DNA of 64,000 nt from CAZTTH01 sp964615975. GTDB taxonomy: Bacteria; Verrucomicrobiota; Lentisphaeria; JABSQK01; JAJFLO01. A program made the translations under genes and the position numbers. The notes beneath the pieces are model-generated. The model was not told the origin of the DNA, ran no database searches, and saw nothing but the letters and a program-made list of their open reading frames with translations. Below are positions 1 through 10,017 of this stretch, in pieces. Location: contig CAZTTH010000004.1 of assembly GCA_964615975.1 (NCBI GenBank), positions 1 through 64,000 on the forward strand. Direction: 5' to 3'. The number at the start of each line of letters is the position of its first letter. Within the stretch, counting starts at the first letter, position 1.

Positions 1-3000
1 TCGTGTCATCCGATCCGTTCCGGCTCACCCGCATCGTCGCCGTGTCGCCCGCGTAGACAAACGCCTGCCCGCCATTGGCCTGCTGACTCATCGACAGCGT
101 CAATACATCCTGCGCCGATACCATCAATTTGTACTTCTCAGTAATCACCGCCCCATTCAATGATACCTGTATCTCGCCGCTCCGGCTCCCCTCCAATCCG
201 CCAAGACTCAACGCCGTCACCACAAATGTCTTCTCAACCTCCCCCACCCCAAATGTCACACTCGCAGGATTCACCGAAAACACCCCCGGTGAACTCGACA
301 CCAAGCCTACGGTCAAACTGCCGCCAGATGCCGCGGCATCCCGGCTCACCTTCACCGTCTTGCTGTCCCCGATCTTGATCGTCAATTGGGAAGACGCAGG
401 AGCATAGGTCAGGGTCGGTTCAGTCACCGCCACTACCGCCGACACATCCGCAAATCCCGCCGCGCTCGCCGATACCGTCACCCCGGAGGACTTGCTCAAG
501 CCAAAAACTTCAAAGTCCACACTCTCCGCACCCGCGGCAAACACCACACTGTCAGGAACCGTCAGAGAATCGCCGGCACTGGCCAAATCTACCGTCAAAG
601 ACGTTCCCACATGGTCACCACTACGCTTCAATGTCCACACTTCAGACCCGCCTACCAGAACATCACCCGCATTAACAAATTCCAAACTCGCATCCGTCAC
701 CGACACCGTAAATGAATTCGATACCCCAATCCCGTTGGCCGCCGTCACCGCCGTGCTCTTGCCCGCCGTTAATCCGGTCACCAAAAAGGTCACCGTATCC
801 ACATTCGCGGGAAACACCACGCTCGCAGGCGCACTCGCCACCGTCCCGTCCAGTACCGCCAACCCCACATTCAATGACGCCCCCATCCTGTCCGCGGGCC
901 GCTTCAACTTCAACGGCACCTCCCCGCCCAACGCCACCGTCGCCGCGGTCGACGTCGACCCGTCCGCCCTGGTATAGGTCATCACCAAACCCACTTTTTC
1001 CACTTTCACCGGCAGCAACGCTTCATCCTGGTAACCCACCGCGCTCCCCGTCACCATCACCACCGCTGTCGAACTCACCAAACCCGTCACCTCAAAGCGC
1101 ACCTCATCACTCTCCGCCGGGATCGTCACGCTCCCCGGAACACTCAATAACCCCGGATCACTCGCCGACAAACTCACCGTCACCGCGCTCCGCGAGGTCG
1201 TCTCATCCGATCCGTTCCGGCTCACCCGCATCGTCGCCGTGTCACCGGCATACACAAACCCCAGAGTACTTCCATGACTTTGACTCATCGATAACATCAA
1301 CACATCCTGCGCCGAAACCGTCACCTTATACCTTTCAGCGATCACCGCCCCATTCAATGAAACCTGTATCTCGCCGCTCCGGCTCCCCTCCAATCCTCCA
1401 AGACTCAACGCCGTCACAACAAATGTCTTCTCAACCTCCCCCACCTCAAATGTCAAACTCGACGGACTTACCAAAAACACTCCCGGCGAACTCGACTCCA
1501 ACCCCACCGTCAAACTGCCGCCGGCATCCGCCGCATCACGAGTCACCACCACCGTCTTGCTGTCCCCGATCTTGACCATCAATGGCGATTCTGGATTGTA
1601 GGTCAGTACCGGCTCGCTCACAGTCACTACCGTGGTCGCCACCTCGACCCCAGACGCACTGGCACTCACCGTCACTCCCCCAGACTTACTCAATCCGAAA
1701 ACCTCAAAGTCTACTGTCGTCGCACCCGCGGCTATCACCACACTGGCAGGAACACTCAATGACTCACTGGAACTCACCAATTCCACTGTCAACGGCACCG
1801 CAGTATTGTCGCCGCTGCGAGTCACCGTCAAAAGCCCTGAACCGCCCGCCGCCACCGTGGTCGCATTACTCAACGATAACGAAGCTATCGCCACTTCCAC
1901 CGTGAAGGGATTCGCCGCTCCGATCCCGTTAGCCGCCGTCACCGCCGTTGTCGCTCCCGCCGATAACCCCGTCACCAGATACGTCACCGTATTCACATTG
2001 GCTGGAAACACCACTCCCGCCGGCACACTCGCCACCGCCTCATCTCCCACTGACAATGCGACACTCAACGATGCCCCCATCTTGTCCGCAGGACGCACCA
2101 ATTTCACTGGCGCTGTCCCCCCTAAGGCAACTGTCGCCATCGTTGATGTAGTGCCGTTCGCCTTTGTAAAGGTCATCGTCAAAGCCACCGGATCTACTGC
2201 AACAGACAACAGCCCCTCATCCTGATAACCCACCGCACTTGCACTCACCGTCGCAGGCGTGGCAGAACTGCTCAATCCTCTCACTGTAAAGGTCACTGTC
2301 TCGCTACCTGACGGAATCGTCACACTACCTGGGACCGAGAGTAACCCCGGATCACTCGCTGACAAACTCACTGTCACCGCGCTCCGCGAGGTCGTGTCAT
2401 CCGATCCGTTCCGGCTCACCCGCATCGTCGCTGTGTCACCGGCATACACAAACCCCAGAGTACTTCCATGACTTTGACTCATCGATAACATCAACACATC
2501 CTGCGCCGAAACCGTCACCTTATACCTTTCAGCGATCACCGCCCCGTTCAATGATACCTCAATGTCTCCTTTTCGGCTGCCTTCCAATCCCCCTGTGCTC
2601 AACGCCGTCACGGTAAAACTCACTGAAGTCTCACCCACTCCAAACGTCAAATTCGATGGATTTACCGAAAAAACTTCCGGAGAAGTCGACTCCAACCCCA
2701 CCGTCAAACTCCCCCCGGCATCCGCCACTTCCCGACTCATAACTACTGTCTTGCTATCCCCGATCTTGATCGTCAATTGCGATGATCCCGGATTGTACGT
2801 CAAATTCGGTGAGTTTACATCAACTAACAAAGTACTATTTACGAAATCGGGTGCACTAGCCGTCACAGTCACACCAGTAGCAAAACTTAATGCGAATACT
2901 GAAAAATTTGTCGTTCGCTGCCCCGCTGGAATTACTACACTTGCAGGAACAAATACGGCAGAACTGCTGCTTGATAAAGCCACAGTTAACGATCGATTTA

Positions 3001-3030
3001 TTACTCCTCCGCGAGTAATGACAATCTGAG
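1..3030 (-). repeat. Tandem modules of about 1.2 kb (1197 and 1194 bp) inside the giant gene
   Basis: The sequence encoding VYAGDTATMRVSRNGSDD occurs near 5-55, 1199-1249 and 2393-2446, spaced 1197 and 1194 bp apart (399 and 398 codons). Each module holds four Calx-beta/Ig-like subdomains of about 100 residues. The DNA is close to identical over long stretches, for example 1251-1360 against 2445-2554. The array begins with a half module near 3030 and continues past the left edge, so the copy number is unknown. Near-identity at DNA level suggests recent duplication or gene conversion, and also a risk of assembly collapse. Confidence 0.9.
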
Positions 3031-6000
3031 CCAAGTCATCACCCAACACTAACCCAGACGTACCAGTTAACGAAGATGGATTCAAGGTGAACTGAGATAG
3101 ATTTGCATCTTTCGGATCTGTACCATTCTGTTGTTCTTGTAAATTAGTAAAAGAATCATTGTCAGAGTTTTCATTGGCATCAGTTATACCATTGCCATCA
3201 CTATCGGTTTGTCTGGGATTATTGCCGGTGAGGAATTCATATAAATCGTTCAACCCATCGCCATCGTTATCAGTATATCCGTCAACTGTACCATTATTAT
3301 TTGCGGTTGTGAGATCACCAAAGTGGATGAGTTCCCAGAAATCAGCAATCAAATCGTTATCCTGATCACCGGATAAATAGGAGTAGGTTTCATCTCCGTC
3401 TCCATCCTGAGCAATATTTCCGATTGAAATATCAGTAGAACCGCTAAGAACAGCGACATAATCCCGATTGGCTTTCGCCTGAATGATTGGAGTAATCCGA
3501 TGAGCCATGTCTTCTGCGCCTATCGGGGATGCGTGATTCGTCAGAGTCGCGCTATAGGAATCATCAAAACTGTAATAGGCAAACACTTCACTGGAAGTCG
3601 GCAGGGATAATGGCAGGAAACGAGCCGTATGGAGCGTACTGTCAGAAACCGTTAATCCGGTGATGTTTTTGACCCGAATCTCATCAATTTTTCCGGTGAA
3701 GGATACCCCCATCCCGGCAGGTGCCGATGCGTCACCGATATAGAGCGCGCCCTCTTTAACACGAATATTTCCGGCATTGTCGAATTCCTGGAGGAATTCT
3801 TCTCCATTGGTAAACACATGCAAGCGAAGCTTTCCATTGGGGTCAATTTGAGCGATACAATGTGACCACTGATCCGGATTGATTTTACCGATTTTCATGG
3901 TTTTGGTCACCTGTCCGGCAGGATTCCCATTTGCAGTTTGATACTTAAATCCAAAGAATCCGCCATCAGTTATAAATGCTTCGAAATTGGTAACGCTGTT
4001 ATCGCTGGCGACACTACGCAAAATCGTTCCAGTCACCGGGGTATTAGCCGTTGCGGGGTTGACCCAGAATTCAACGATGATCTGGCCAGAGAAAGCCGCA
4101 ACAGATTTCTGCGTTTTAGCAAATTGATTGGCTGCGCTGATATTTAACGCTCGGTTTACCAGGGGGCTGAGGCTATCCACCGGATCGCTGCCTCTGGTGA
4201 GTTCTGCCCCATCTTGAATGGAATCATCATCGGTATCGTTATCCAGAGGATGTGAACCCAGTTGTTGCTCCTGAAGGTTTGACAACCCATCGGCATCAGG
4301 ATCACTGCTTACATCCGTAGTCGCGGGAATATTGGGATTAGTATTGGCGAGGAATTCATAAAAATCGTTCAACCCGTCTTTATCGATATCGGTATAACCA
4401 TCCACACTTCCTGGTCCGGCGGTAGTTAGATTGCCGAAATTCGATAATTCCCAGGCATCGGAAATCCCATCGTTATCTGAGTCCGCGGATGTCGAAACGT
4501 TCAATGCCGGCACATTGGGATTAAACGTCGCTGTTCCAATAAGAATTGCCGCCGATGTCCATTCATTCTCCCAATCCTGGAAAACAGTAAAATCCTGGGC
4601 GCCATTACCTGGAATCGTCCCACTTAATAAAATATCATCAATATCCAATCTATGATCCGATGAGAAAATAATCGCATCGCTATTCTTGTTATAAGGATTG
4701 CCGTCAATGGCGTCAAATGTATGAATCGAAATCCAATCTGAAGATTTTGCACCAATTCCGGTTACGGGAGTGTTTTCGAATGGTTGCACTCCGGCCAGTA
4801 CCGGCCCATCTGCTTTAAATGTATACGAATTACTTCCATCAACATCGTCAAAAATGGTATCAACCGTTTTATCGAAATCTCCGGTGTCTTGAACCGCATC
4901 AATATAGCTTAATCTCGCCCAATCTGCGGATTCGTCGGATGTGGATAAAGTCCGATCCCCAAACTGATTATCATCAAAGCTGAAATAATTAACCAATCCC
5001 GTTTCACTGCCATCCAGAACCGAGTTGCGGTTATCGAAAATTTGGCTGGCGGAGCGCACTGTACTCCATATTCGCACATCATCAATAAAGCCATTCAGCC
5101 CTTCACCGATGCGGAGAAAAACCTCGCCGCCCTTGCCATTGGTGGGCGGTGTTTGCGAGGTTGCCAATGAGCTGACTTGGATCCCATTAACATATAAAGT
5201 CATGACCCCGGAGGCATTATCATAACTGGCGGCCAGATGATGCCAATCAGTCGATGCGGATCCGGGGGAAAAGCTGAGGAATGCAGTCCCTTGAACACGG
5301 CGTTCGATTGGATTGGAATCAGGCGGGATGACATAGCGAGCATAGGGAACAGCATTGCCACCGCTTACCGCCACCCCCAACTCAAAAGTTGTTAAAGGCA
5401 ATGATGATGTTGCTTGCACAACTCGTCGGATCAACGGGGTATCCGCGGCTGGAAGCTCTTCAAGATTTACCCACGCTTCCAGAGTCCAACTGGTGAGAAA
5501 ATGCTCACTGGAATTCGGGACCACCAGATAATCTGTTGCGCCGCCATCCAATTGAATACTATATGCTTTAATGGGATCGGTGGCATCAATTAAACTGGTC
5601 CCGGCTGCCAATTCTTCTCCATCATTTTTCCCGTCATCATCGGTATCAACTAAATCCGGACGGCTGCCGGCATTTTGCTCCGCCAGATTACTAACTCCGT
5701 CACCATCGAAATCTTCTTCGGTATCCAATATTCCATCCTGATCGGTATCGACTGCATGGGGATTGGTATTTGATCGGTATTCATACAGATTTGTCAGTCC
5801 ATCACCGTCGGGATCGCCGTCAGCGCCATCATCCCCAGATGCTGAATTCAAATCCAGGTTATTTACCAACTCCCAGCCATCCGGAATTTTATCGCCGTCT
5901 GTATCATCGGCGCCTTGCGGATCAACCCCGCGAACCGGAGCGAAATTATTTGTATCAAACTCAAAATCTGTTCCCTCAGTTATTCCATAGCCAAAGTCAC

Positions 6001-8539
6001 CATAATAATAATTCACATCAAGGGCGCCCAAAAGACCGTTTTTTGCCTTGCGGGTGAAGTCTTCCGCGGTTATACCGCCATCATCGAAACGGAAATACGC
6101 GGCTAATCCGGATGAAGTTTGCGCAACCAGCTTATTCTTGTTATTGAATATTTCCGCCTGGGTTCTGGCCTTGGTCCAGATCCGCACCTCGTCAACATAC
6201 AGATTATCCATGAAACCATCCCCGCTGCCACCATTCCTGGCGATTACCGGAGAATCAGACACCGCGCCGATTCCGGCAGCCGATACCGACTCTTCGAAGA
6301 CGCGCAATTCCTGGGCGAGAAACCCATTCACATACAATGCCAATTGATTATTCGAATGGTTCCAAGCCCCAGCCAGATGTATCCAGGTATTATCAATTAA
6401 TTGTTTACCGGAAACTTTATAAAGTTTCTTCCCAAGTGTCTCGAATCGAACCGTGGGAATATTGTTATCCAATCGCAATTCATAGGCAATTAAATTCTGG
6501 CCGACCAAAGCAGTCGTTGCTGCGGTAAACCCGATCAATGTCCCAGTAAGAGAGGTATTTTCATTGATATTGATCCATAATTCTATGGTCCAGTCCCGAG
6601 CAATCAAATCTCCCCGATGTTCTACCAAAAAGGGTTCAGGATCCAGGATAACAATACCATTGTCGGAAATAATTTTTGCACCCCGCTTAATAAACGGATC
6701 CATTGAATGCACCGGGCTGGTCCCTATCCCGACGTTTTCATTGACCTGGATTTCATCCTCATCATCAATACCATCATCATCGGTATCTGTTCCGCTCTGA
6801 GGAGTTCCCAATCCCTTGGTAGGTAACGCACTCCCCAGGGTTAAGTCACGCTCGATACCGGTACCGGCAGTTGTGGAATCTGGTCTGACATTATATGAAT
6901 TGGGATTGGTTTCATCACCGGTTCCATTGACTAATGGAAGTATAGTGTTTCGTTCGCCATCCTCGCCAAGATATTCCTGATAATTGGTGATTGTATCGAC
7001 ATCCATATCGCCAAACTGACCATTAACACCGCTTTTGCTTTTGGGATCCAGATTGAACTGCACCTCCCAGCCGTCAGGGAGCTCGTCACCATCTGTATCA
7101 TGACCTTGCCGTAAAATTTCAGGGTAAGAAGTTCCATCCGTAGGATCGGTCCATTCATTAAACGTAGTCGAATTATTACCTGTATATCTTAATGCATCCA
7201 AGGATGATGGAATTGATGCATAAGGTGATAACTGAATCAAATCTAACAAATCTGCTCCACCTGAACCGGATTTTAAGAAGGCACGAATACCGTTATCGTC
7301 AATAAGAGGAAATTGAATCTCAGCCCCCAGACTCCATATATCCAAGCCCCCCTCTTCACGAAACTCTAATAACAGGGATTGTTCACGATAATTGGACAAT
7401 CCATCTTGATCGGGATCAGCGGCAGGATCGCCAGCCACCAAAGGATCAATGCCGTTGGCTGTATCCCACCATGCGACTTCGAAACTATCAATCAGGGTGT
7501 CATTGTCGGTATCGATATCGAGAGGATTGAGGGCATCCGTGCTGCCGGTGTCACTGGCTCTGGTAATACTATTGGATGTACTGCTAAACTGTTTCGGGGG
7601 TTTACCATCCACACCCTGGTACTCCTGAAGATTGGTCAAACCGTCATTGTCAACATCGTCATCGGCGTCGATCACCATTGGATCCAAACCGAAACCAACC
7701 GCGGAATGTTCATACTCAAATCCATCATCGATGAAGTCACCATCTGTATCCCACTTACTCGGGTCTACAGCATATTTTTTTACCGGATCGATACTGATAT
7801 TAAATTCTTCAATATTCGTCAATCCATCATTGTCGGGATCACCATTTGCCGTTTCATCCAGATCTTCGAAATACTTGATTTCCCACCAATCGGGTAAACC
7901 ATCACCGTCTGTATCTTCGACAATGGTTAGATTTTGGGCGGTTTTCAGATCATGTGTTGAGGTATCACCATCGGTGTCACTGACAGTAAAGAAGATGATC
8001 TGGCTGCGCGGTTCTCCTTTGTCCCAGCGTCCATTCGGAGTACCTTCTGAATCAATGAATGCTCCCAAAAAATAATCGCCATTTTTTATAACACTGGAGG
8101 GGGATGTTGGGAAAAAATATGGAAGGGTTGCAACTGAATTGCTGTCACTGAAATTCATTAATGGAGTAGACAACATTGTGTTGGTGTTGCCAGCACTATC
8201 AACTGCAGTGAATTGCAAATTTTCACTGATAAACACACCTACGACAACATTATACGGGCCTCCCGGTGGCGCTCGATCCGGATCGATTTCGTATGTGACG
8301 ACGCTATTTTGAATTTCACCACCTTCTCGAGATGCATGAACAACTTGAAACATTCCCGTTAGCATATAAATCCAAAGCCCTAATACACAAAACATATTGA
8401 AACCGCTGTGTCGAATTTGATGGGATTGGATCATCATGTTATTCTTCTTTCGAGTTACATAGTTTATTGTGATCAATCGCACAATCATTTGGCAAAAAGC
8501 CTGAAACCTTCCTATCCAAAAGGGATTTAAGTGGGACAT
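1..8539 (-). CDS. Giant secreted LamG / TSP3 / Calx-beta-like repeat protein (C-terminus beyond left edge)
   Basis: One reading frame stays open from the start codon to base 2 of the window, so at least about 2,845 residues are encoded and no stop is seen. The ATG at 8539 has a GGAG seven bases upstream. The in-frame ATG at 8437 is an alternative that gives a more usual signal peptide ending near VVHA. In protein order I read a unique N-terminal domain; about 20 calcium-binding thrombospondin-type-3-like units of the form DTDGDGLPDWWE or DNDGLTNLQEY; three LamG/concanavalin-like domains (roughly 6700-6050, 5640-5000 and 4170-3560) with signatures such as WHHLAASYDNASGVMTLYVNG; then, from about 3090 leftward, Calx-beta/Ig-like modules of about 100 residues. 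It is probably a cell-surface or exported adhesin-like protein. The domain families are recognised by eye and the specific role is unknown. The distal part is clearly G+C-richer than the proximal part. Confidence 0.88.
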   Translation of the reverse strand, partial: MSHLNPFWIGRFQAFCQMIVRLITINYVTRKKNNMMIQSHQIRHSGFNMFCVLGLWIYMLTGMFQVVHASREGGEIQNSVVTYEIDPDRAPPGGPYNVVVGVFISENLQFTAVDSAGNTNTMLSTPLMNFSDSNSVATLPYFFPTSPSSVIKNGDYFLGAFIDSEGTPNGRWDKGEPRSQIIFFTVSDTDGDTSTHDLKTAQNLTIVEDTDGDGLPDWWEIKYFEDLDETANGDPDNDGLTNIEEFNISIDPVKKYAVDPSKWDTDGDFIDDGFEYEHSAVGFGLDPMVIDADDDVDNDGLTNLQEYQGVDGKPPKQFSSTSNSITRASDTGSTDALNPLDIDTDNDTLIDSFEVAWWDTANGIDPLVAGDPAADPDQDGLSNYREQSLLLEFREEGGLDIWSLGAEIQFPLIDDNGIRAFLKSGSGGADLLDLIQLSPYASIPSSLDALRYTGNNSTTFNEWTDPTDGTSYPEILRQGHDTDGDELPDGWEVQFNLDPKSKSGVNGQFGDMDVDTITNYQEYLGEDGERNTILPLVNGTGDETNPNSYNVRPDSTTAGTGIERDLTLGSALPTKGLGTPQSGTDTDDDGIDDEDEIQVNENVGIGTSPVHSMDPFIKRGAKIISDNGIVILDPEPFLVEHRGDLIARDWTIELWININENTSLTGTLIGFTAATTALVGQNLIAYELRLDNNIPTVRFETLGKKLYKVSGKQLIDNTWIHLAGAWNHSNNQLALYVNGFLAQELRVFEESVSAAGIGAVSDSPVIARNGGSGDGFMDNLYVDEVRIWTKARTQAEIFNNKNKLVAQTSSGLAAYFRFDDGGITAEDFTRKAKNGLLGALDVNYYYGDFGYGITEGTDFEFDTNNFAPVRGVDPQGADDTDGDKIPDGWELVNNLDLNSASGDDGADGDPDGDGLTNLYEYRSNTNPHAVDTDQDGILDTEEDFDGDGVSNLAEQNAGSRPDLVDTDDDGKNDGEELAAGTSLIDATDPIKAYSIQLDGGATDYLVVPNSSEHFLTSWTLEAWVNLEELPAADTPLIRRVVQATSSLPLTTFELGVAVSGGNAVPYARYVIPPDSNPIERRVQGTAFLSFSPGSASTDWHHLAASYDNASGVMTLYVNGIQVSSLATSQTPPTNGKGGEVFLRIGEGLNGFIDDVRIWSTVRSASQIFDNRNSVLDGSETGLVNYFSFDDNQFGDRTLSTSDESADWARLSYIDAVQDTGDFDKTVDTIFDDVDGSNSYTFKADGPVLAGVQPFENTPVTGIGAKSSDWISIHTFDAIDGNPYNKNSDAIIFSSDHRLDIDDILLSGTIPGNGAQDFTVFQDWENEWTSAAILIGTATFNPNVPALNVSTSADSDNDGISDAWELSNFGNLTTAGPGSVDGYTDIDKDGLNDFYEFLANTNPNIPATTDVSSDPDADGLSNLQEQQLGSHPLDNDTDDDSIQDGAELTRGSDPVDSLSPLVNRALNISAANQFAKTQKSVAAFSGQIIVEFWVNPATANTPVTGTILRSVASDNSVTNFEAFITDGGFFGFKYQTANGNPAGQVTKTMKIGKINPDQWSHCIAQIDPNGKLRLHVFTNGEEFLQEFDNAGNIRVKEGALYIGDASAPAGMGVSFTGKIDEIRVKNITGLTVSDSTLHTARFLPLSLPTSSEVFAYYSFDDSYSATLTNHASPIGAEDMAHRITPIIQAKANRDYVAVLSGSTDISIGNIAQDGDGDETYSYLSGDQDNDLIADFWELIHFGDLTTANNNGTVDGYTDNDGDGLNDLYEFLTGNNPRQTDSDGNGITDANENSDNDSFTNLQEQQNGTDPKDANLSQFTLNPSSLTGTSGLVLGDDLAQIVITRGGVINRSLTVALSSSSSAVFVPASVVIPAGQRTTNFSVFALSFATGVTVTASAPDFVNSTLLVDVNSPNLTYNPGSSQLTIKIGDSKTVVMSREVADAGGSLTVGLESTSPEVFSVNPSNLTFGVGETSVSFTVTALSTGGLEGSRKGDIEVSLNGAVIAERYKVTVSAQDVLMLSMSQSHGSTLGFVYAGDTATMRVSRNGSDDTTSRSAVTVSLSASDPGLLSVPGSVTIPSGSETVTFTVRGLSSSATPATVSASAVGYQDEGLLSVAVDPVALTMTFTKANGTTSTMATVALGGTAPVKLVRPADKMGASLSVALSVGDEAVASVPAGVVFPANVNTVTYLVTGLSAGATTAVTAANGIGAANPFTVEVAIASLSLSNATTVAAGGSGLLTVTRSGDNTAVPLTVELVSSSESLSVPASVVIAAGATTVDFEVFGLSKSGGVTVSASASGVEVATTVVTVSEPVLTYNPESPLMVKIGDSKTVVVTRDAADAGGSLTVGLESSSPGVFLVSPSSLTFEVGEVEKTFVVTALSLGGLEGSRSGEIQVSLNGAVIAERYKVTVSAQDVLMLSMSQSHGSTLGFVYAGDTATMRVSRNGSDETTSRSAVTVSLSASDPGLLSVPGSVTIPAESDEVRFEVTGLVSSTAVVMVTGSAVGYQDEALLPVKVEKVGLVMTYTRADGSTSTAATVALGGEVPLKLKRPADRMGASLNVGLAVLDGTVASAPASVVFPANVDTVTFLVTGLTAGKSTAVTAANGIGVSNSFTVSVTDASLEFVNAGDVLVGGSEVWTLKRSGDHVGTSLTVDLASAGDSLTVPDSVVFAAGAESVDFEVFGLSKSSGVTVSASAAGFADVSAVVAVTEPTLTYAPASSQLTIKIGDSKTVKVSRDAAASGGSLTVGLVSSSPGVFSVNPASVTFGVGEVEKTFVVTALSLGGLEGSRSGEIQVSLNGAVITEKYKLMVSAQDVLTLSMSQQANGGQAFVYAGDTATMRVSRNGSDDT

Positions 8540-8546
8540 GTTTTTT

Positions 8547-8550
8547 CTCC
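8547..8550 (-). promoter_or_regulatory. Shine-Dalgarno GGAG deciding the start of the giant surface protein
   Basis: On the minus strand GGAG is followed by seven bases and then the ATG at 8539, which is in frame with the giant gene. The downstream in-frame ATG pair at 8437/8434 has only a weak AGAAG-type sequence before it but a better-placed signal peptide. The start is therefore not settled. Confidence 0.45.
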
Positions 8551-8821
8551 ATCTTGTTTTTTTATGTTATTGTAGAATTAGCATTATCATTAAATGATCT
8601 TGGTTGATTAACTTACTCAATATCCTTAGCGTTAAAGATAAAACTTTCTTATTCATCAGTGCGATATCTCGTGCACTTTTAACATCTTCCGATATTGGGT
8701 TAAGTTTTGCGCCTGATCTCGATTAAACCACTTATGATCTCAGGCTCGCGACCACCGGTTCAGACAACATCGTAAATGCAATATCTCCATGAGAACATAA
8801 TTCACTTGATACTTATTATCA

Positions 8822-9207
8822 CTACTTAAGATCCATTCTCTTCACCGGAATCAACCGATGTCCCAGCATGTCGACAGCTGCCTGGGACTGCTCCAAAACG
8901 ATATCGCCAATCAATGGTTCATATCGACCTTCCTTCGGTTTCATTTCCATCTACACAACTTCACTGAAAATTTGACGGAAGCCCTCGATCTGGTTTTGCA
9001 CGGGACACACACAATAGCTTCCACTTCGTCCTGAGTGGCGGTTTCCATCACCACTTTTGCCAACTCTGTCAAGTCTCCCAATCTTTCCCTCCAGGCCGAA
9101 GGCAGAACCAGATGTGATGCTCCGGTATCAACAAGCGCATCACACCGGATACTTTTTTCTGGAGTGATAACATTTCCGATCGTTACTGAAGCGGCAATTC
9201 TTCCCAT
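8822..9207 (-). pseudogene. Retropepsin-like aspartyl protease, frameshifted and with an internal stop
   Basis: The frame starting at 9207 reads through an aspartyl-protease active-site motif, DALVDTGASHLVLP. It continues normally to about residue 68 (TQDEVEAIVCVP) and then degenerates. After a one-base shift near 9000 the expected family continuation appears on the minus strand (QIEGFRQIFSEVV), followed by an in-frame TAG and then the rest of the family C-terminus (EGRYEPLIGDIVLEQS, then VDMLGHRLIPVKRMDLK) ending at the TAG at 8824-8822. There are thus at least two lesions, a frameshift and a nonsense codon. The family is small soluble clan AA proteases of about 125 residues. The truncated 88-residue product would lack the second half of the fold. 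A sequencing error could explain one lesion but not easily both. Confidence 0.75.
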
Positions 9208-9430
9208 TTATGATCTGCTTTCCAGAAAGGACATAAAAATAATGTTGAATTTAGCATCTGAATTTTCGTTCACCAAACCCACTTTACTAATCGTGAATAT
9301 TTTTTTCCTAATTCTTGACTTATTGTGCCAGATTATCTGTCAGGAAATTTCCGTATGATTAATTGTGTTCCTTACGTCACTAACAACCAAATTCTTACAG
9401 CAATAACAAAATTAAACATTAGGAACAGTT

Positions 9431-9994
9431 ATGAACATACCCAATACGGTCGATAAATCCCTGCGCTTGTTTGTCGCTCTTGATCTGCCTCCTGAGGTGA
9501 TCGAGGTAACCACTGATGTTCAAAGTGAATTGGATCGCTTGAATTTATTCAAGGGAAAATGGACCCCGGCAGCCAATCTGCATTTAACCTTGAAATTTCT
9601 TGGGGAAGTCGCAACGGAAAAAGTGGATGACATCCATCAGTCATTGGCGAGTATTCGCTTTTACCCGTTCACCGCTTCGCTTGCAGAATTGGGGGTGTTT
9701 TCACCGCAACAGATTCGTATACTCTGGATTCATGTGGGGGGCAGTGGAGTCATTGAAATTCAACGAAAAATTGACGACGCTCTTAAAAACATTTATCCGC
9801 CGGAACATCGGTTCATGAGTCATCTGACCATTGCCCGCATCAAACAGGTTTCATTACCATCCCGTTTATTGCAAACCCTAAACAAAATCACCCTTTGTCC
9901 CTGCCCGTTTGAGGTGAAGGAATTCCATTTGAATTCCTCTACCCTTACCGCCAATGGCCCGTTGTATAAAACCATTGCCAAATACACAATATAA
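9431..9994 (+). CDS. thpR: RNA 2',3'-cyclic phosphodiesterase (2H / LigT family)
   Basis: This 187-residue protein is the usual size for the 2H phosphoesterase family that opens 2',3'-cyclic phosphates on RNA ends and was first described as a 2'-5' RNA ligase. The two catalytic H-x-T-x motifs are plain: HLTL at residues 51-54 (followed by KFLG) and HLTI at 131-134. The N-terminal LRLFVALDLP strand is typical. The start has AGGA seven bases upstream. It is a soluble cytoplasmic enzyme. The next gene begins 23 bases or more downstream on the same strand and could be cotranscribed, without an obvious functional link. Confidence 0.93.
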   Translation: MNIPNTVDKSLRLFVALDLPPEVIEVTTDVQSELDRLNLFKGKWTPAANLHLTLKFLGEVATEKVDDIHQSLASIRFYPFTASLAELGVFSPQQIRILWIHVGGSGVIEIQRKIDDALKNIYPPEHRFMSHLTIARIKQVSLPSRLLQTLNKITLCPCPFEVKEFHLNSSTLTANGPLYKTIAKYTI

Positions 9995-10017
9995 AGTAAT
10001 TTACCCAGAGCGAAAAA

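Noticed and set aside
129..3029. Several plus-strand open frames rich in Pro, Ser and Thr (for example 712-1575, 1632-2225, 2562-3029)
   Set aside because: They lie opposite the giant minus-strand gene and simply reflect the absence of stops in its G+C-rich repeats; the minus frame carries recognisable domains and keeps phase over 8.4 kb.
1..3030. Regular repeats that could suggest a CRISPR or satellite array
   Set aside because: The units are about 1.2 kb, keep reading frame and encode protein domains; there are no short repeats with unique spacers.
8439..8552. A 37-codon minus-strand ORF ending just before the ATG at 8437 (possible leader peptide)
   Set aside because: The GGAG that would serve translation lies inside its own first codons and is better placed for the in-frame giant-gene start at 8539.
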